DNA of 64,000 nt, taken from assembly GCA_016213785.1 (NCBI GenBank), contig JACQZQ010000092.1, forward strand, positions 62,001 to 126,000. The letters run 5' to 3'. This DNA is from Acidobacteriota bacterium (GTDB taxonomy: Bacteria; Acidobacteriota; Blastocatellia; Chloracidobacteriales; JADJPF01). A model generated the notes under the pieces. That model saw nothing but the letters and a program-made list of their open reading frames with translations. It did no database searches and was not told the origin of the DNA. Each line of letters starts with the position of its first letter. The stretch's first letter is position 1. Positions 8,725 through 17,541 of the stretch are shown here, piece after piece. The position numbers and the translations under genes are program-made.

Positions 8725-10372
8725 AAGCCTCCTCATTAGTAAAAACAACAGAGTTTTTAAGAGGTAAGTAAATAGTAAAAGAACTACCCTTTCCAAGTGT
8801 ACTTTCTAATGTTACTTTGCCACAGTGAGCATCAACTACATGTTTTACAATAGATAAGCCTAAACCACTTCCCTTTATATCATGAATATGAGAACACCTT
8901 GTATTAACACGATAGAATTTCTCAAAAATTTTTGCTTGCTCATCTTTTGCTATCCCAACACCACGATCGCTAATAGAAATGCTTACATACTCTTTCTCTA
9001 AAGTTAATTTAACACTAATATTTTTATCTTCATTAGAGTATTTAATTGCATTATCAACAAGATTAATAAGGGCTTGTACTAGAGCGTTTTCGTCTATTTG
9101 TAGTAGTGGTATTTTTTTATCAGGAGTTTCTAATGTTATATTAAAGCCTTGTTGTTTTTGTTGTACTTCAAATACTTTTAATGTTGTTTGGATAAGATTT
9201 GTAATGTCAGTAGGTTCCATTTGATAAGTTTTATGACCCGAAGAAATACGTGAAAAATCAAGAATATTATCTATTAATTGTGTTAATCTACGGCTTTCTG
9301 CTTCAATATATTCTCCATATTCGCGGACTTTAGCGCTATCTTTTACCCAGCCTAAACGCATAAATTCACCAAAAACTCTTATGGAAGAAAGAGGTGTACG
9401 TAGTTCATGGGAGACATTAGAAACAAAATCTGTTTTCATTTGTGAAAGCTTTTTTTCTTTAGCAATTGTATGTAAGGTAATTGCTATGCCACTAAGTAAA
9501 ACTATAGCCATAAGTATTGATAAAGTGAGGTTTATCCTAAAATTGCTATGAGCTAGTTCTTCTAAAGTTATATCATAATTTTGATAACCTAATATCCAAT
9601 CGGTAAAAATAAATGGAAGAGTAACCTCGACTTCATCGTTTTGGCGGGGTAGTAGATTTTTACTACAGCTACTCATTATTAAGTTTTTAGAGCCATCTCT
9701 AACAGTAATAACCATTTTTTTATTATCTTCAGGAAATACCATTGGTAAAGATTCTTTAATTGCTTGAGCTAGACGTTTCTTAAAATTTTCCGAATTAATA
9801 ATTAAGCCTACTATGCCTACAGTGTTATTACCATTATCAAAAATTGGTTTAAGAATTAGCCGATTTTCAGGATCAAGTTCATTAACTGTTAATAGCTGTG
9901 AGCTTAAGTTACTACTTTGAAGTGTAGAGCGTTTACTTAAACCCCAAAGTGTGCAGGCTGCATTAACAGCACGTTTTTCTTTTGAGTCAAATCTAAGTTC
10001 TAGTAGTTTAGTAGTAGGATTATAGAAATATGTTGAAGAATCACCTTGTTCATTAAAGCTAACAAAGAAAATTTGTTTTGCCCCATCCCAAAGTTTAATT
10101 TCTGAAGTTTTAATATCTGAATATTGTTGTTGAGTAACTTCTTTAGCTAATGAGTTAAGAAGTTGCTCAGCTTGCAGACGGTAATCTTGCTCTAATTCTG
10201 CTACTACAGATTTAAGATAGGTTTTAGCTGCCATTCTATAGGAAACTGTTGATGTTTGCTCAAGTTCGCAAAGTGAGCGATATTGTAACTTCATAATGAT
10301 AAGCAGTGGAACTAAAGCTATAACTAAACCAATCCAGACAATATATTGCTGCCAATAATTTTTTATCGCCAT
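8702..10372 (-). CDS. Membrane sensor histidine kinase
   Basis: Numbering is from the upstream in-frame ATG at 10387. One membrane segment lies at residues about 15-33, followed by an extracytoplasmic sensor region of roughly 250 residues and a second membrane segment at about 284-306. HisKA carries the phospho-accepting His327 (SHELRTP). The ATPase domain has the N box [11 protein letters not shown]1 [11 protein letters not shown] and G2 [13 protein letters not shown]. No clear HAMP domain is seen. The ATG at 10372 has GAGG 9 nt upstream and is preferred over the ATG at 10387. It is the partner of the response regulator encoded just downstream. The signal sensed is unknown. Confidence 0.9.
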   Translation of the reverse strand: MAIKNYWQQYIVWIGLVIALVPLLIIMKLQYRSLCELEQTSTVSYRMAAKTYLKSVVAELEQDYRLQAEQLLNSLAKEVTQQQYSDIKTSEIKLWDGAKQIFFVSFNEQGDSSTYFYNPTTKLLELRFDSKEKRAVNAACTLWGLSKRSTLQSSNLSSQLLTVNELDPENRLILKPIFDNGNNTVGIVGLIINSENFKKRLAQAIKESLPMVFPEDNKKMVITVRDGSKNLIMSSCSKNLLPRQNDEVEVTLPFIFTDWILGYQNYDITLEELAHSNFRINLTLSILMAIVLLSGIAITLHTIAKEKKLSQMKTDFVSNVSHELRTPLSSIRVFGEFMRLGWVKDSAKVREYGEYIEAESRRLTQLIDNILDFSRISSGHKTYQMEPTDITNLIQTTLKVFEVQQKQQGFNITLETPDKKIPLLQIDENALVQALINLVDNAIKYSNEDKNISVKLTLEKEYVSISISDRGVGIAKDEQAKIFEKFYRVNTRCSHIHDIKGSGLGLSIVKHVVDAHCGKVTLESTLGKGSSFTIYLPLKNSVVFTNEEAYEKSSYC

Positions 10373-10458
10373 TAATTTTGACCTCATTAGGCTAGATTAT
10401 AGCACTAAAAATTTAGCTAATTTCCTATCCATTTAAATTTTTACAAATTTTTGACAAC

Positions 10459-10494
10459 TTTTACGTGTTTTTACTTATTGGTGAGGACTTTTAC
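10459..10494. promoter_or_regulatory. TTTTAC direct repeats, candidate response-regulator box
   Basis: TTTTAC begins at 10459, 10469 and 10489, spaced by one and two helical turns, the arrangement used by OmpR/PhoB-family regulators. The repeats lie between the divergent sensor-kinase gene and the secreted HExxH protein gene, and a TTGACA (10451-10456) precedes them. Control by the adjacent response regulator is an inference. Confidence 0.4.
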
Positions 10495-10559
10495 TCTTTA
10501 GATCATTCAAAATTTGCTCATTGAAAAATTTAAAACTTAAATTTTGAAGGGTAAAAGTT

Positions 10560-11273
10560 ATGCTTTTCACTACTACTATAAAGCTTATTGATTATGTTTT
10601 TTTGAGCTTCTTTTTAATAGTAATTTTTGTAAGTAATGCCAATTGCCAACAAACCTTAGTTGCTAATATTCCTAATATTCCTAATATTCCTAGTATTCCT
10701 AATATTGCTAGCGCTGCTAGTGTTGCTAGTAGTGAAAGATCACTAGGGCAAACTATAAAGTATCCAATTGTAGGAAATAATCCATTTCCTTTAATTATGG
10801 GAGTTGAGCTTGAAAAGGTTAATCAAGCCTTGTTATTAGCCAAAGAGCTAACAAAAAGGTGTGAGTGTGATAGAGCATTGCAAGATTATGGAGTTGAAAG
10901 CTTAGCTCAGTTATTAAAATCTGAGGTTAATATAAACCTTTTTGATGGTAGAACTTCTACGCTTGGTTTACCTTGGATGAGTGAAAATAAAAAAAGAGAA
11001 ACCGTTAATACATATTTCTTAAAAAATCAAGATTGGCTTTGGGCAGGTGTAATACAAGCACCTTTTACAGGAAAAGGAAATGTAATTTTTCTTAATCATT
11101 ATTTCTTTAGTCCAACTAAGTCTGTTTCCTTAGCCTTAGAGCAACGCTCTATTATCCTTATCCATGAGTCAGTCCATCAATTTGGAAATAAAGATGACAA
11201 TCATTTTGGTGGTAGTAAAAGGCTAACAAACTTAATTACAAAAGCTTGTTTGCCTAACTTAAAAATAAACTAA
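10560..11273 (+). CDS. Putative exported HExxH protein
   Basis: 237 residues with an N-terminal signal peptide (hydrophobic core about residues 10-27, ending near SNANC). A low-complexity segment of NIP repeats follows, encoded by a 9-bp repeat. The rest is globular. Near the end is LIHESVHQFG, a HExxH zinc-peptidase motif (His202, His206), followed by a polar stretch with His and Asp residues that might supply a third ligand. No known family was recognised; a peptidase role is suggested by the motif alone. GAAGGG precedes the ATG. It is divergent from the two-component genes and could be their target. Confidence 0.6.
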   Translation: MLFTTTIKLIDYVFLSFFLIVIFVSNANCQQTLVANIPNIPNIPSIPNIASAASVASSERSLGQTIKYPIVGNNPFPLIMGVELEKVNQALLLAKELTKRCECDRALQDYGVESLAQLLKSEVNINLFDGRTSTLGLPWMSENKKRETVNTYFLKNQDWLWAGVIQAPFTGKGNVIFLNHYFFSPTKSVSLALEQRSIILIHESVHQFGNKDDNHFGGSKRLTNLITKACLPNLKIN

Positions 11274-11301
11274 GGTGGCTAAACTTATTTAAGTTTTCTA
11301 G

Positions 11302-12147
11302 TTATTTTACTAAAGAACCTATTCTACTCCATCGTGTTCTTGTAAAAATATCTGTTAGTAGATTGCCTGAACTTGTATTTCCAAGTTGATCTTTAGAGGC
11401 ATCTAGAGAGTAATAGATAATAAAAGCACGTCCAACAATATGACTTTGAGGGACTGTTCCCCAATAGCGACTATCTAGACTGCTATCACGATTATCACCC
11501 ATTGCAAAATATCCATTAGCAGGGATTTTATAAGGTGCAGAATTTCCAAATTGCTGACCTGCTGAAGTTATATCTGATGATTCTGTAGGGTTTTCTATAG
11601 TGTGATAAGCTTTATAAAAAGCTTCAGTGGGTTTATCTTGAGTCTTAAAGATTTGTAAAGGGGCAAATTCATCACCTAAGGGTTGTTTAGCATAAACAAA
11701 CTGTTCAGGAAGTTCTTTTCCATCAATAAAAACTTTTGTCCCTTTTATTTCAATAGTTTCGCCAGGTAGCCCAATAACTCGTTTAACATAACTAGTTGTA
11801 GGATCATTAGGATACTTAAAAACTATTATGTCTCCTCGTTTAATAGGACGGTGAGGAGTAAATTTATCTAGCATTAAACCATCTTGACCAAAAACAAATT
11901 TATTAACTAATAAATGATCGCCTATTAAAATAGTATTAAGCATTGAACCTGTAGGAACTTTTACGGCTTGTACAACAAATGTCATACCAAAAAGTGCCAT
12001 AATTACTGTTACTACTAATGATTCAAAAGTATCTCTAAAAAATCCTTTTTTGCTTTCAGGAGACTTTTCTTTAGGAGTGTTTGTAGTAGAATTACTTTCA
12101 GTTGATGTTGTTTGACTATTGTTTAAGGGTTTTTCTTCTGATGACAT
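11302..12147 (-). CDS. lepB: Signal peptidase I
   Basis: Cleaves signal peptides from exported proteins on the outer face of the inner membrane. After a polar Ser/Thr-rich N-terminus there is a membrane segment at residues about 43-62, the nucleophile Ser68 in VPTGSMLNT, the general base Lys122 in VKRVIGLPGE, and box E MGDNRDSSLDSRYWGTVP. It has 281 residues, normal for the family. It is the only leader peptidase gene in the window. It converges with the HExxH protein gene, leaving a gap of 28 bp. Confidence 0.94.
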   Translation of the reverse strand: MSSEEKPLNNSQTTSTESNSTTNTPKEKSPESKKGFFRDTFESLVVTVIMALFGMTFVVQAVKVPTGSMLNTILIGDHLLVNKFVFGQDGLMLDKFTPHRPIKRGDIIVFKYPNDPTTSYVKRVIGLPGETIEIKGTKVFIDGKELPEQFVYAKQPLGDEFAPLQIFKTQDKPTEAFYKAYHTIENPTESSDITSAGQQFGNSAPYKIPANGYFAMGDNRDSSLDSRYWGTVPQSHIVGRAFIIYYSLDASKDQLGNTSSGNLLTDIFTRTRWSRIGSLVK

Positions 12148-12213
12148 AAACTTAAATCCCTAAAATAATATAGTAAAAATGTTTTGTTATTAGTGGTCTT
12201 AAGGTGTTTAGGT

Positions 12214-13254
12214 TTAAGACCAATTAGAAACCAATATCCCTTTAATTCCTAAAGAAATATGGTAGATTTCATGTGTACTAGCAATAATAAGATTACCACT
12301 ATCATCAAAGACTAGTCCAACCAAAGCATTACCAGAAATAAATGTTTCAGCTTTTTTATCAGGTGTAATTTTTACTACTCCTCTATGACCATGTAAACTT
12401 GCTACTACATAAAGATTTCCACCAGTATCAAATGCAAGCCCTTGAGGTCGCCCTAACCCAGTATAAAAGCTAGAAACTTCACCACTAGGGCTAATACGCA
12501 TAATACTTTCAAAACTTGAAGCCGTTGGGCCAGTAACATAAAGATGATCATCTAAGCCAAAAGCTAGGTGATAAGCTGAAACACTAGGTTCAAGCTTAGC
12601 AAAAGGATAAGATTGTCCTGAATTATTTACTTGAAAAATTGTTCCCTGTCTATCACCAACATAAAGTTTACCAAGTTTATCAAAAGCAATTCCTGTAGCT
12701 ATACCTAAATTTTTAACAAAAGGTTCAGCTTCCTTAAAAGGTGAAATCCTATAAACATTGCTATCATGTCTACTAGAAACATACATGGTTCCATCTTTAT
12801 CAAAAGCAATTCCTGTAGGGTTAATTATATTAGAAAGAAATGGTGTAGTTTCTCCAGATGGTGAGATTTTCCAAACCGAAACAGGAACTTTTTGACCACG
12901 ACTACCAGATAAGGTTACATAAATGTTTCCTGTTTCAGGGTCAAATGCTGGATTAGTAACAGGATGAAGATTGTCAGCTAATTTTTCACCTAGATTAATA
13001 TCTATGGTATTACTAACTATATCGCCTACTTGTAGGCTAAGCCCAACTTTAGAATCAACTAAGTTTTTAACCTCAGGTGCCGCTACAATTACACGTTTAT
13101 TAGAAGCGCTAATAATTCGTCCTGGAGTAGTCTCAAATAAAGCTTTGCAAATACGGAAGTTAGAAGCGTCAAAATTTTCGCAACTAATGATTACCTCACC
13201 TCCTGGCAAAGTGGAAGCAGGCAAAACTTTATTAATTGTTGGCTTAAGGGTCAT
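12214..13254 (-). CDS. IPT/TIG plus NHL-type beta-propeller protein
   Basis: Residues about 4-95 resemble an IPT/TIG immunoglobulin-like domain (INKVLPASTLPGGEVIISC). The remaining part is a six-bladed propeller with repeated 'TGIAFDKDGTMYVSSRHDSNVYRISP' style blades split over several copies (FDKLGKLYVGD, FGLDDHLYVT, FDTGGNLYVV, FDDSGNLIIA). Such propellers bind proteins or small molecules or act as lactonase-like enzymes. No signal peptide is evident. It lies 66 bp upstream of lepB in the same direction. The function is not determined. Confidence 0.75.
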   Translation of the reverse strand: MTLKPTINKVLPASTLPGGEVIISCENFDASNFRICKALFETTPGRIISASNKRVIVAAPEVKNLVDSKVGLSLQVGDIVSNTIDINLGEKLADNLHPVTNPAFDPETGNIYVTLSGSRGQKVPVSVWKISPSGETTPFLSNIINPTGIAFDKDGTMYVSSRHDSNVYRISPFKEAEPFVKNLGIATGIAFDKLGKLYVGDRQGTIFQVNNSGQSYPFAKLEPSVSAYHLAFGLDDHLYVTGPTASSFESIMRISPSGEVSSFYTGLGRPQGLAFDTGGNLYVVASLHGHRGVVKITPDKKAETFISGNALVGLVFDDSGNLIIASTHEIYHISLGIKGILVSNWS

Positions 13255-13433
13255 TTATAACTCCAAGTTATAGAGTGTAGGGTAAATTAGTTTTTAGATT
13301 TTAGTTAAACTTATCAAACGTTATATCACATGAATAAGTTTAAGCTCAACCTGCATTAATATTTCACTCTATTTGATCAAATAAACGCTAAAAACATAAA
13401 TCTAATAAAAATTTAAAAAATAAAAAATTTTTG

Positions 13434-13462
13434 TTGACTAATACGAACGATCGTACTATTAT
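13434..13462 (+). promoter_or_regulatory. Promoter with embedded TetR-type operator
   Basis: TTGACT (13434-13439) and TATTAT (13457-13462) are separated by exactly 17 bp. The near-palindrome ACGAACGATCGT (13443-13454) sits in the spacer, so a bound repressor would block RNA polymerase. A perfect version of the same word occurs at 14652-14663. The regulator is most likely the TetR protein encoded in this operon. Confidence 0.75.
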
Positions 13463-13514
13463 TTTTTTACCGAATAAAATGATAAATTTAAGAGAGGCTT
13501 CCAAAAAATAGTAT

Positions 13515-13985
13515 ATGCACAGAAATGAACTACTTATAGAGACTTTTTATAAAGCTTTTCAAAAACGTGATTATCAAACTATGAATAGTTGTTATTCTGA
13601 TGATATTGAATTTTCAGATATGGTTTTTATAGGATTAAAAGGAAGTCAAGCTAAATCTATGTGGAAGATGCTTTGTGAGAGAGGGAAAGATTTAGAGATA
13701 ACTTTTTCTGGTGTTAGTGCTGATGATAGAAAAGGAAAAGCTCATTGGGAGGCAAAATATACTTTTTCTCAAACAGGTAAAAAAGTCCACAATGTGATAG
13801 ATGCTACTTTTGAGTTTCGTGATGGAAAAATAGTTAAACATCATGATAGTTTTGATTTATGGAGTTGGGCTAGTATGGCCTTAGGCTTAAAAGGCTTGCT
13901 TATAGGCTGGTTGCCTCCAGTTCAAGGCGCTATTAGAAAAGAAGCAAGTAAAAACCTAGAAGCATTTATAAAGAAAAATTCTTAA
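13515..13985 (+). CDS. SnoaL/NTF2-like domain protein
   Basis: A 156-residue small alpha+beta barrel protein of the NTF2/SnoaL superfamily: it starts with an LIETFYKAFQKRDYQTMNSCY helix pair followed by DDIEFSDMVF, and ends with the strand DATFEFRDGKIVKHHDSFD. Members include steroid isomerases, polyketide cyclases and many proteins of unknown role. It is the first gene of a three-gene operon with a TetR regulator (20 nt downstream) and an alpha/beta hydrolase. The promoter upstream carries a TetR-type operator, so expression is probably inducible. Ligand or substrate is unknown. Confidence 0.8.
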   Translation: MHRNELLIETFYKAFQKRDYQTMNSCYSDDIEFSDMVFIGLKGSQAKSMWKMLCERGKDLEITFSGVSADDRKGKAHWEAKYTFSQTGKKVHNVIDATFEFRDGKIVKHHDSFDLWSWASMALGLKGLLIGWLPPVQGAIRKEASKNLEAFIKKNS

Positions 13986-14004
13986 ATAATTAAATAATAC
14001 ATAT

Positions 14005-14586
14005 ATGACTAAAGGTAAAGATACTAAAGAAACAATTTTAATATCCGCTTTATCAATTGTTAGTCAATCAGGGCTTGAAGGTTTAAGCATTGGCAAATTG
14101 GCTCAAACAGTTGGGCTTTCTAAAAGTGGACTCTTTGCGCATTTTAATTCTTTAGAGAATTTACAATTAGCCGTTTTACAAAAAGCTGTAGATATTTTTA
14201 TTGAGACTGTAATTGTTCCTGCTCTAAAACAACCTAGAGGAGAGCCTAGAATCTGTGCTATAAGTAAAAATCTTTTTGAGTGGGATAGAAAATTTTCAGG
14301 AGGTTGTCCCTTTTTTTCAATTTCTGCTGAACTAGACGATAAGCCTGGAGTTGTAAGAGACTTTTTAGTTAGTACTCAAAAAGATTTTGTTTCTACTATT
14401 GCCAATATGGCGCAAATTGCAATAACTGAAGGGCATTTTCGTAAAGACCTAAATCCACAACAATTTGCATATGATTTTTATGCAATTGTTTTATGTCATC
14501 ACCATTTTGACCGCTTATTAAATGACCCACTAGCTCAAAATTATTACCTAAACGCCTTTAAGGCATTAATTAAGAACTCTCATTAA
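14005..14586 (+). CDS. TetR/AcrR-family transcriptional regulator
   Basis: The N-terminal helix-turn-helix is clear (GLEGLSIGKLAQTVGLSKSGLFAHF, residues about 20-45). The C-terminal ligand domain resembles TetR_C members near fatty acid or steroid genes, with SGGCPFFSISAELDDKPGVVRD at about residues 90-112. It is the second gene of the NTF2-like/TetR/hydrolase operon and probably represses it through the ACGAACGWTCGT sites at 13443-13454 and 14652-14663. The effector is unknown. Confidence 0.9.
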   Translation: MTKGKDTKETILISALSIVSQSGLEGLSIGKLAQTVGLSKSGLFAHFNSLENLQLAVLQKAVDIFIETVIVPALKQPRGEPRICAISKNLFEWDRKFSGGCPFFSISAELDDKPGVVRDFLVSTQKDFVSTIANMAQIAITEGHFRKDLNPQQFAYDFYAIVLCHHHFDRLLNDPLAQNYYLNAFKALIKNSH

Positions 14587-14606
14587 AAAATATAGGAGTA
14601 AATTTT

Positions 14607-15695
14607 ATGTTTCACCATATCCAAAAAGCCATAAATTTTATTAGAAATAGTACGAACGTTCGTCAAATAACTAATTTATTAAAACACACATTAATTCGTA
14701 CTAAATTTCAAATCCTATCAAAGCTTTCTTTAACTTGGGCAGCAAAAGAGGGGATACAACTTTTCTTTCGTACTTATAAACATAAACGACCTGAGAGGGA
14801 AGAGAAATTATTGTTAAATGCTACCAAGAAAATAACTTTTAACTGGCAAGGAAAAAAGCTAGCTGCCTGGGAATGGGGCAATGCTTCAGCACCAGCTATT
14901 TTACTAGTCCATGGATGGAATGGAAGAGGTGCACAATTAGGTTCATTTATTAGCCCTTTAATTAATGCAGGTTATAGAGTTATAACTTATGATGCACCTG
15001 GACATGGTAATTCACCTGGCACCTCAGCTTCTTTGGTTGATCTTAGCGAAGCCATTACAGCTATCTTAAGTCAAGTAAATTTAGTAGAAGGCATTATAGC
15101 TCATTCTTTAGGTGCCGCTGCTAGCACATTAAGCTTAATTGAAGGCAGTAGAGTTTCTTGGGCAGTTTATATAGCTCCGCCACTTCAACCACGCGATTAT
15201 ATACATAAATTTGCTAGGTTTCTTAGGGCTTCCCCAGAGCTAACGGATTTAATGATTGGACTTATGAGTTCATATTTTCGTCGCAGTTGGGAGAACTTAG
15301 ATATTCCTACTCTAGCAAAATCTTTAGAAACCCCATTATTAGTTATTCATGATGAAGAGGATAAGGATGTTCCATTTTTTGAAGGTGCAGAATTAGCTAA
15401 AGCTTGGCCTAAAGCTAAATTAATACCAACAAAAGGTTTAGGACATCGCCGAATTTTACATAATAAAGAAGTTATAGAAGAAACACTTGCTTTTATTAAA
15501 ACTCATCAATTAAACCTAAACCAAGTTAATCATAATCTAAAAGAAAAAACTTCTTTAGTTACAAGAATTTCTAGGAAATGCAGCCAAGAGGGGTGTGAAA
15601 ATCTAGTCTTAGGAACTTGGGATATAACAGGTCAACGCTGCTCTTCTTGTTTAATGGATGCAGAATTATTTAACCCATCACTTCGTTGGGCATAA
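14607..15695 (+). CDS. Alpha/beta hydrolase with C-terminal Cys-rich segment
   Basis: The hydrolase core has an oxyanion-hole motif LLVHGWNGRG, the nucleophile elbow AHSLGAA with Ser167, an acid in HDEEDKDVPF and the catalytic His in GLGHRRIL. About 60 residues after the core contain CSQEGCENLVLG and QRCSSC, spaced like a small zinc-binding knuckle, which is unusual for this family. It is the last gene of the TetR-controlled operon, 20 nt after the regulator. Probably an esterase or lipase-like enzyme; substrate unknown. A perfect TetR-type palindrome lies inside its first 20 codons. Confidence 0.85.
   Translation: MFHHIQKAINFIRNSTNVRQITNLLKHTLIRTKFQILSKLSLTWAAKEGIQLFFRTYKHKRPEREEKLLLNATKKITFNWQGKKLAAWEWGNASAPAILLVHGWNGRGAQLGSFISPLINAGYRVITYDAPGHGNSPGTSASLVDLSEAITAILSQVNLVEGIIAHSLGAAASTLSLIEGSRVSWAVYIAPPLQPRDYIHKFARFLRASPELTDLMIGLMSSYFRRSWENLDIPTLAKSLETPLLVIHDEEDKDVPFFEGAELAKAWPKAKLIPTKGLGHRRILHNKEVIEETLAFIKTHQLNLNQVNHNLKEKTSLVTRISRKCSQEGCENLVLGTWDITGQRCSSCLMDAELFNPSLRWA
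14652..14663. promoter_or_regulatory. Second TetR-type operator, inside the hydrolase gene
   Basis: ACGAACGTTCGT is a perfect 12-bp palindrome, differing by one base from the site at 13443-13454. It lies within codons 16-19 of the alpha/beta hydrolase gene, downstream of the promoter. It could act as an auxiliary operator or roadblock, or allow looping with the promoter site. Function is inferred from sequence identity only. Confidence 0.55.
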
Positions 15696-15799
15696 ATTGT
15701 ACTCTTAAATAGTTTATTAAATATAAACTAAATAGTTTATTAAAAGATTTAGAAATAAATCTAAAAAGTTTTTGATTCAGGTTATAAAAAGGAGAACTT

Positions 15800-16177
15800 A
15801 TGAAAAAATTTGCAAGTCTAACCATTCTTTTAATAGGAGTATTTCTAGTTTCAAATCAGCTAGTTTTTGCTGGTGGAAAAGGTAGAAAAGTAGAATTTCC
15901 TCGTGATGTAATTATTGATGGTAAAGAAGTAAAAAAAGGAAAATATAAACTCCAGTTTGATGAACAAACAAGTGAAATAGTTATATTGAAAGGAAATAAT
16001 GTTATTGCTAAATCTAAAGCTAGAAAACAACCACGTAATAAGAATTATGAGGCTATTATTAGTGAAATGTTAATAGTTAAACAAGCTGAGAAAAGTTTTG
16101 TAAAAAGAATCACTTTAGCAGGTGAAAGAGAAGATATTTTACTTGATGTTAAAACTGTTAATGCTTCCCCTCAATAA
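15800..16177 (+). CDS. Small exported protein of unknown function
   Basis: 125 residues with a clean signal peptide (KKFASLTILLIGVFLVSNQLVFA, cleavage near residue 24-25). The mature part is basic (KGRKVEFPRDVIIDGKEVKKGKY) and looks like an all-beta domain. AGGAGA precedes the ATG with good spacing. No catalytic motif is seen. It appears to be transcribed alone, between the hydrolase operon and a perfect palindrome that may end it. Confidence 0.7.
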   Translation: MKKFASLTILLIGVFLVSNQLVFAGGKGRKVEFPRDVIIDGKEVKKGKYKLQFDEQTSEIVILKGNNVIAKSKARKQPRNKNYEAIISEMLIVKQAEKSFVKRITLAGEREDILLDVKTVNASPQ

Positions 16178-16199
16178 TTAAAATTACAATAATTTATAA

Positions 16200-16231
16200 G
16201 TTACCAACAATATAATTATATTGTTGGTAAC
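16200..16231. terminator. 32-bp perfect palindrome, likely bidirectional terminator
   Basis: Each half begins with GTTACCAACAATATAA and the halves are exact reverse complements with no spacer. It lies 22 bp after the stop of the small exported protein, and the methyltransferase gene converges on it from the other side. No strong T tract follows, so termination is inferred from position. A protein-binding palindrome is the alternative. Confidence 0.55.
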
Positions 16232-16256
16232 GATTACATTCTAACTTACCTATTTT

Positions 16257-16296
16257 AATATCGTAATAATATCGTAATAATATCGTAATAATATGT
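16257..16296. repeat. 11-bp tandem repeat
   Basis: Three exact copies of AATATCGTAAT (16257-16267, 16268-16278, 16279-16289) and a truncated fourth lie just after the stop of the methyltransferase gene. It is noncoding. Confidence 0.85.
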
Positions 16297-16303
16297 AGCC
16301 AAC

Positions 16304-16984
16304 TTAGCCAATTTTCTCATGAAAAAAGACTTCAGCTTTTCCCCAAGAAAAATAAAAAGACTTTACTTTTTTTAGTTGAAAAAGTGTTGAGTCTAATTTT
16401 TCAGATACCGTAATTAACTGTACTCCAACAGGTAAGAGTTCAAGTCTAGATGTAATTTTAACTAGTAAGTCATCCTCAAAAGTTGTTCCTGTTAAGTAAA
16501 AAATAGTCCCATCCCCAATTTGCTCCATTGTTACCCAAGAAAGATTTTCCTTAATAAATCTTACTTTAGTTAATCCTAAATTTTTAGCTAATATTTCCGC
16601 TCGTCTGATAAATGTAGGAATAATATCTACTCCAATTGTAGGTATATGAAAAAACTGATTAACAAAAATAACAGTAAGACCTCGACCACAACCAAGATCT
16701 ACAAAACGATCAGATGGTTTTACTTCTGCTTCTTGCAAGATTTTTTTTATTGTTAAACAGGAAGTCTCTCCATAAATTAAATTTTGTGGTAAAACAGGTG
16801 CTCGTCGGCCTTCTTTTCTTACAAGTAAATATGGCCCATCGCTTAGATAAGAAAGAAAAAGTAATACTCGCATTTTCCACCACCATATGTAGGAACTAAA
16901 AAGACCAACCTCTACTATAAATAAGCCTAAGTTATAGAATAAGTTAACTAAGTTTATAAATACTAGATAAAAGATTTGTCTCAT
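16304..16984 (-). CDS. Membrane-anchored class I SAM-dependent methyltransferase
   Basis: Two hydrophobic stretches at residues about 5-30 and 36-48 form an N-terminal membrane anchor. The Rossmann methyltransferase follows, with motif I FVDLGCGRGLTV near residue 95, an acidic post-I strand (PTIGVDIIP) and GTIFYLTGTTF at motif IV. The 226-residue length and anchor recall small bacterial proteins of unknown substrate. It is divergent from the DCC operon; a TetR-type site (17013-17026) lies about 29 bp upstream of its start, so it may share that control. Confidence 0.75.
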   Translation of the reverse strand: MRQIFYLVFINLVNLFYNLGLFIVEVGLFSSYIWWWKMRVLLFLSYLSDGPYLLVRKEGRRAPVLPQNLIYGETSCLTIKKILQEAEVKPSDRFVDLGCGRGLTVIFVNQFFHIPTIGVDIIPTFIRRAEILAKNLGLTKVRFIKENLSWVTMEQIGDGTIFYLTGTTFEDDLLVKITSRLELLPVGVQLITVSEKLDSTLFQLKKVKSFYFSWGKAEVFFHEKIG

Positions 16985-17012
16985 AAATAAATTTTATTTT
17001 TCGGAAAATGTT

Positions 17013-17088
17013 TTGAACGTGTTCAAAATATGTATTGACAAGCTTATTTACTAAAACTATTATTAGCACAAATATTGAACACGTTCAA
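17013..17088 (+). promoter_or_regulatory. Promoter flanked by two TetR-type operators
   Basis: TTGACA (17035-17040) and TATTAT (17058-17063) have the ideal 17-bp spacing. TTGAACGTGTTCAA (17013-17026) lies upstream and its reverse complement TTGAACACGTTCAA (17075-17088) lies downstream of the -10. Each is a 6-bp inverted repeat around two bases. The TetR protein at 17938 is the likely ligand. The upstream site also sits in front of the divergent methyltransferase gene. Confidence 0.8.
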
Positions 17089-17116
17089 GAATTCATTACT
17101 TTAAGGAGAAATCTTT

Positions 17117-17518
17117 ATGGATAAGACTTTACTTGCTTATTTACTTTATTTGGCTATTAGCATTGTGCTAACTGTTTGGGTAGCAAAGACTTTACATAAA
17201 AATGGCCGTATATTTTTAGTTGACGTTTTTCATGGTAATGAACCTTTGGCTGATTCTGTAAATCATTTGCTCGTAGTAGGGTTTTACTTAATTAATTTTG
17301 GTTATGTTAGTCTAGCTCTTCAACTTGGCTATAGAATAGAATCTGACTATGCACAAGTCGTTGAAGTACTTTCTACTAAGATAGGTTGGGTATTAATTGT
17401 TTTAGGTGGTATGCATTTCTTTAATTTATTTGTGTTTAGCCGTATTCGTCGCCGTTCGGTAATTCCAGAACTTCCTCCTCCAGTTCAAGCAGATAGTTGC
17501 ACGATAGTACGTGGATAG
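17117..17518 (+). CDS. Small integral membrane protein
   Basis: 133 residues with three or four hydrophobic helices (about residues 4-23, 45-68, 85-105) and a basic C-terminus (FSRIRRRS). A charged loop, GNEPLADSVNHLLVVGFYLINFGY, separates the first two helices. No known enzyme motif was recognised. It heads the operon with the DCC thiol-disulfide protein and a TetR regulator, and the strong operator-flanked promoter precedes it. AAGGAG precedes the ATG. Confidence 0.75.
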   Translation: MDKTLLAYLLYLAISIVLTVWVAKTLHKNGRIFLVDVFHGNEPLADSVNHLLVVGFYLINFGYVSLALQLGYRIESDYAQVVEVLSTKIGWVLIVLGGMHFFNLFVFSRIRRRSVIPELPPPVQADSCTIVRG

Positions 17519-17541
17519 AGTCTAGAAAAAGGGGGCATATT

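Noticed and set aside
8724-8796. Longer start for the response regulator
   Set aside because: The extra residues are hydrophobic translation of the kinase gene end; the ATG at 8724 has the ribosome-binding site and canonical start.
13255-13514. Possible small RNA or extra gene in the AT-rich gap
   Set aside because: Apart from the TetR-controlled promoter nothing with coding or structural signal was visible.
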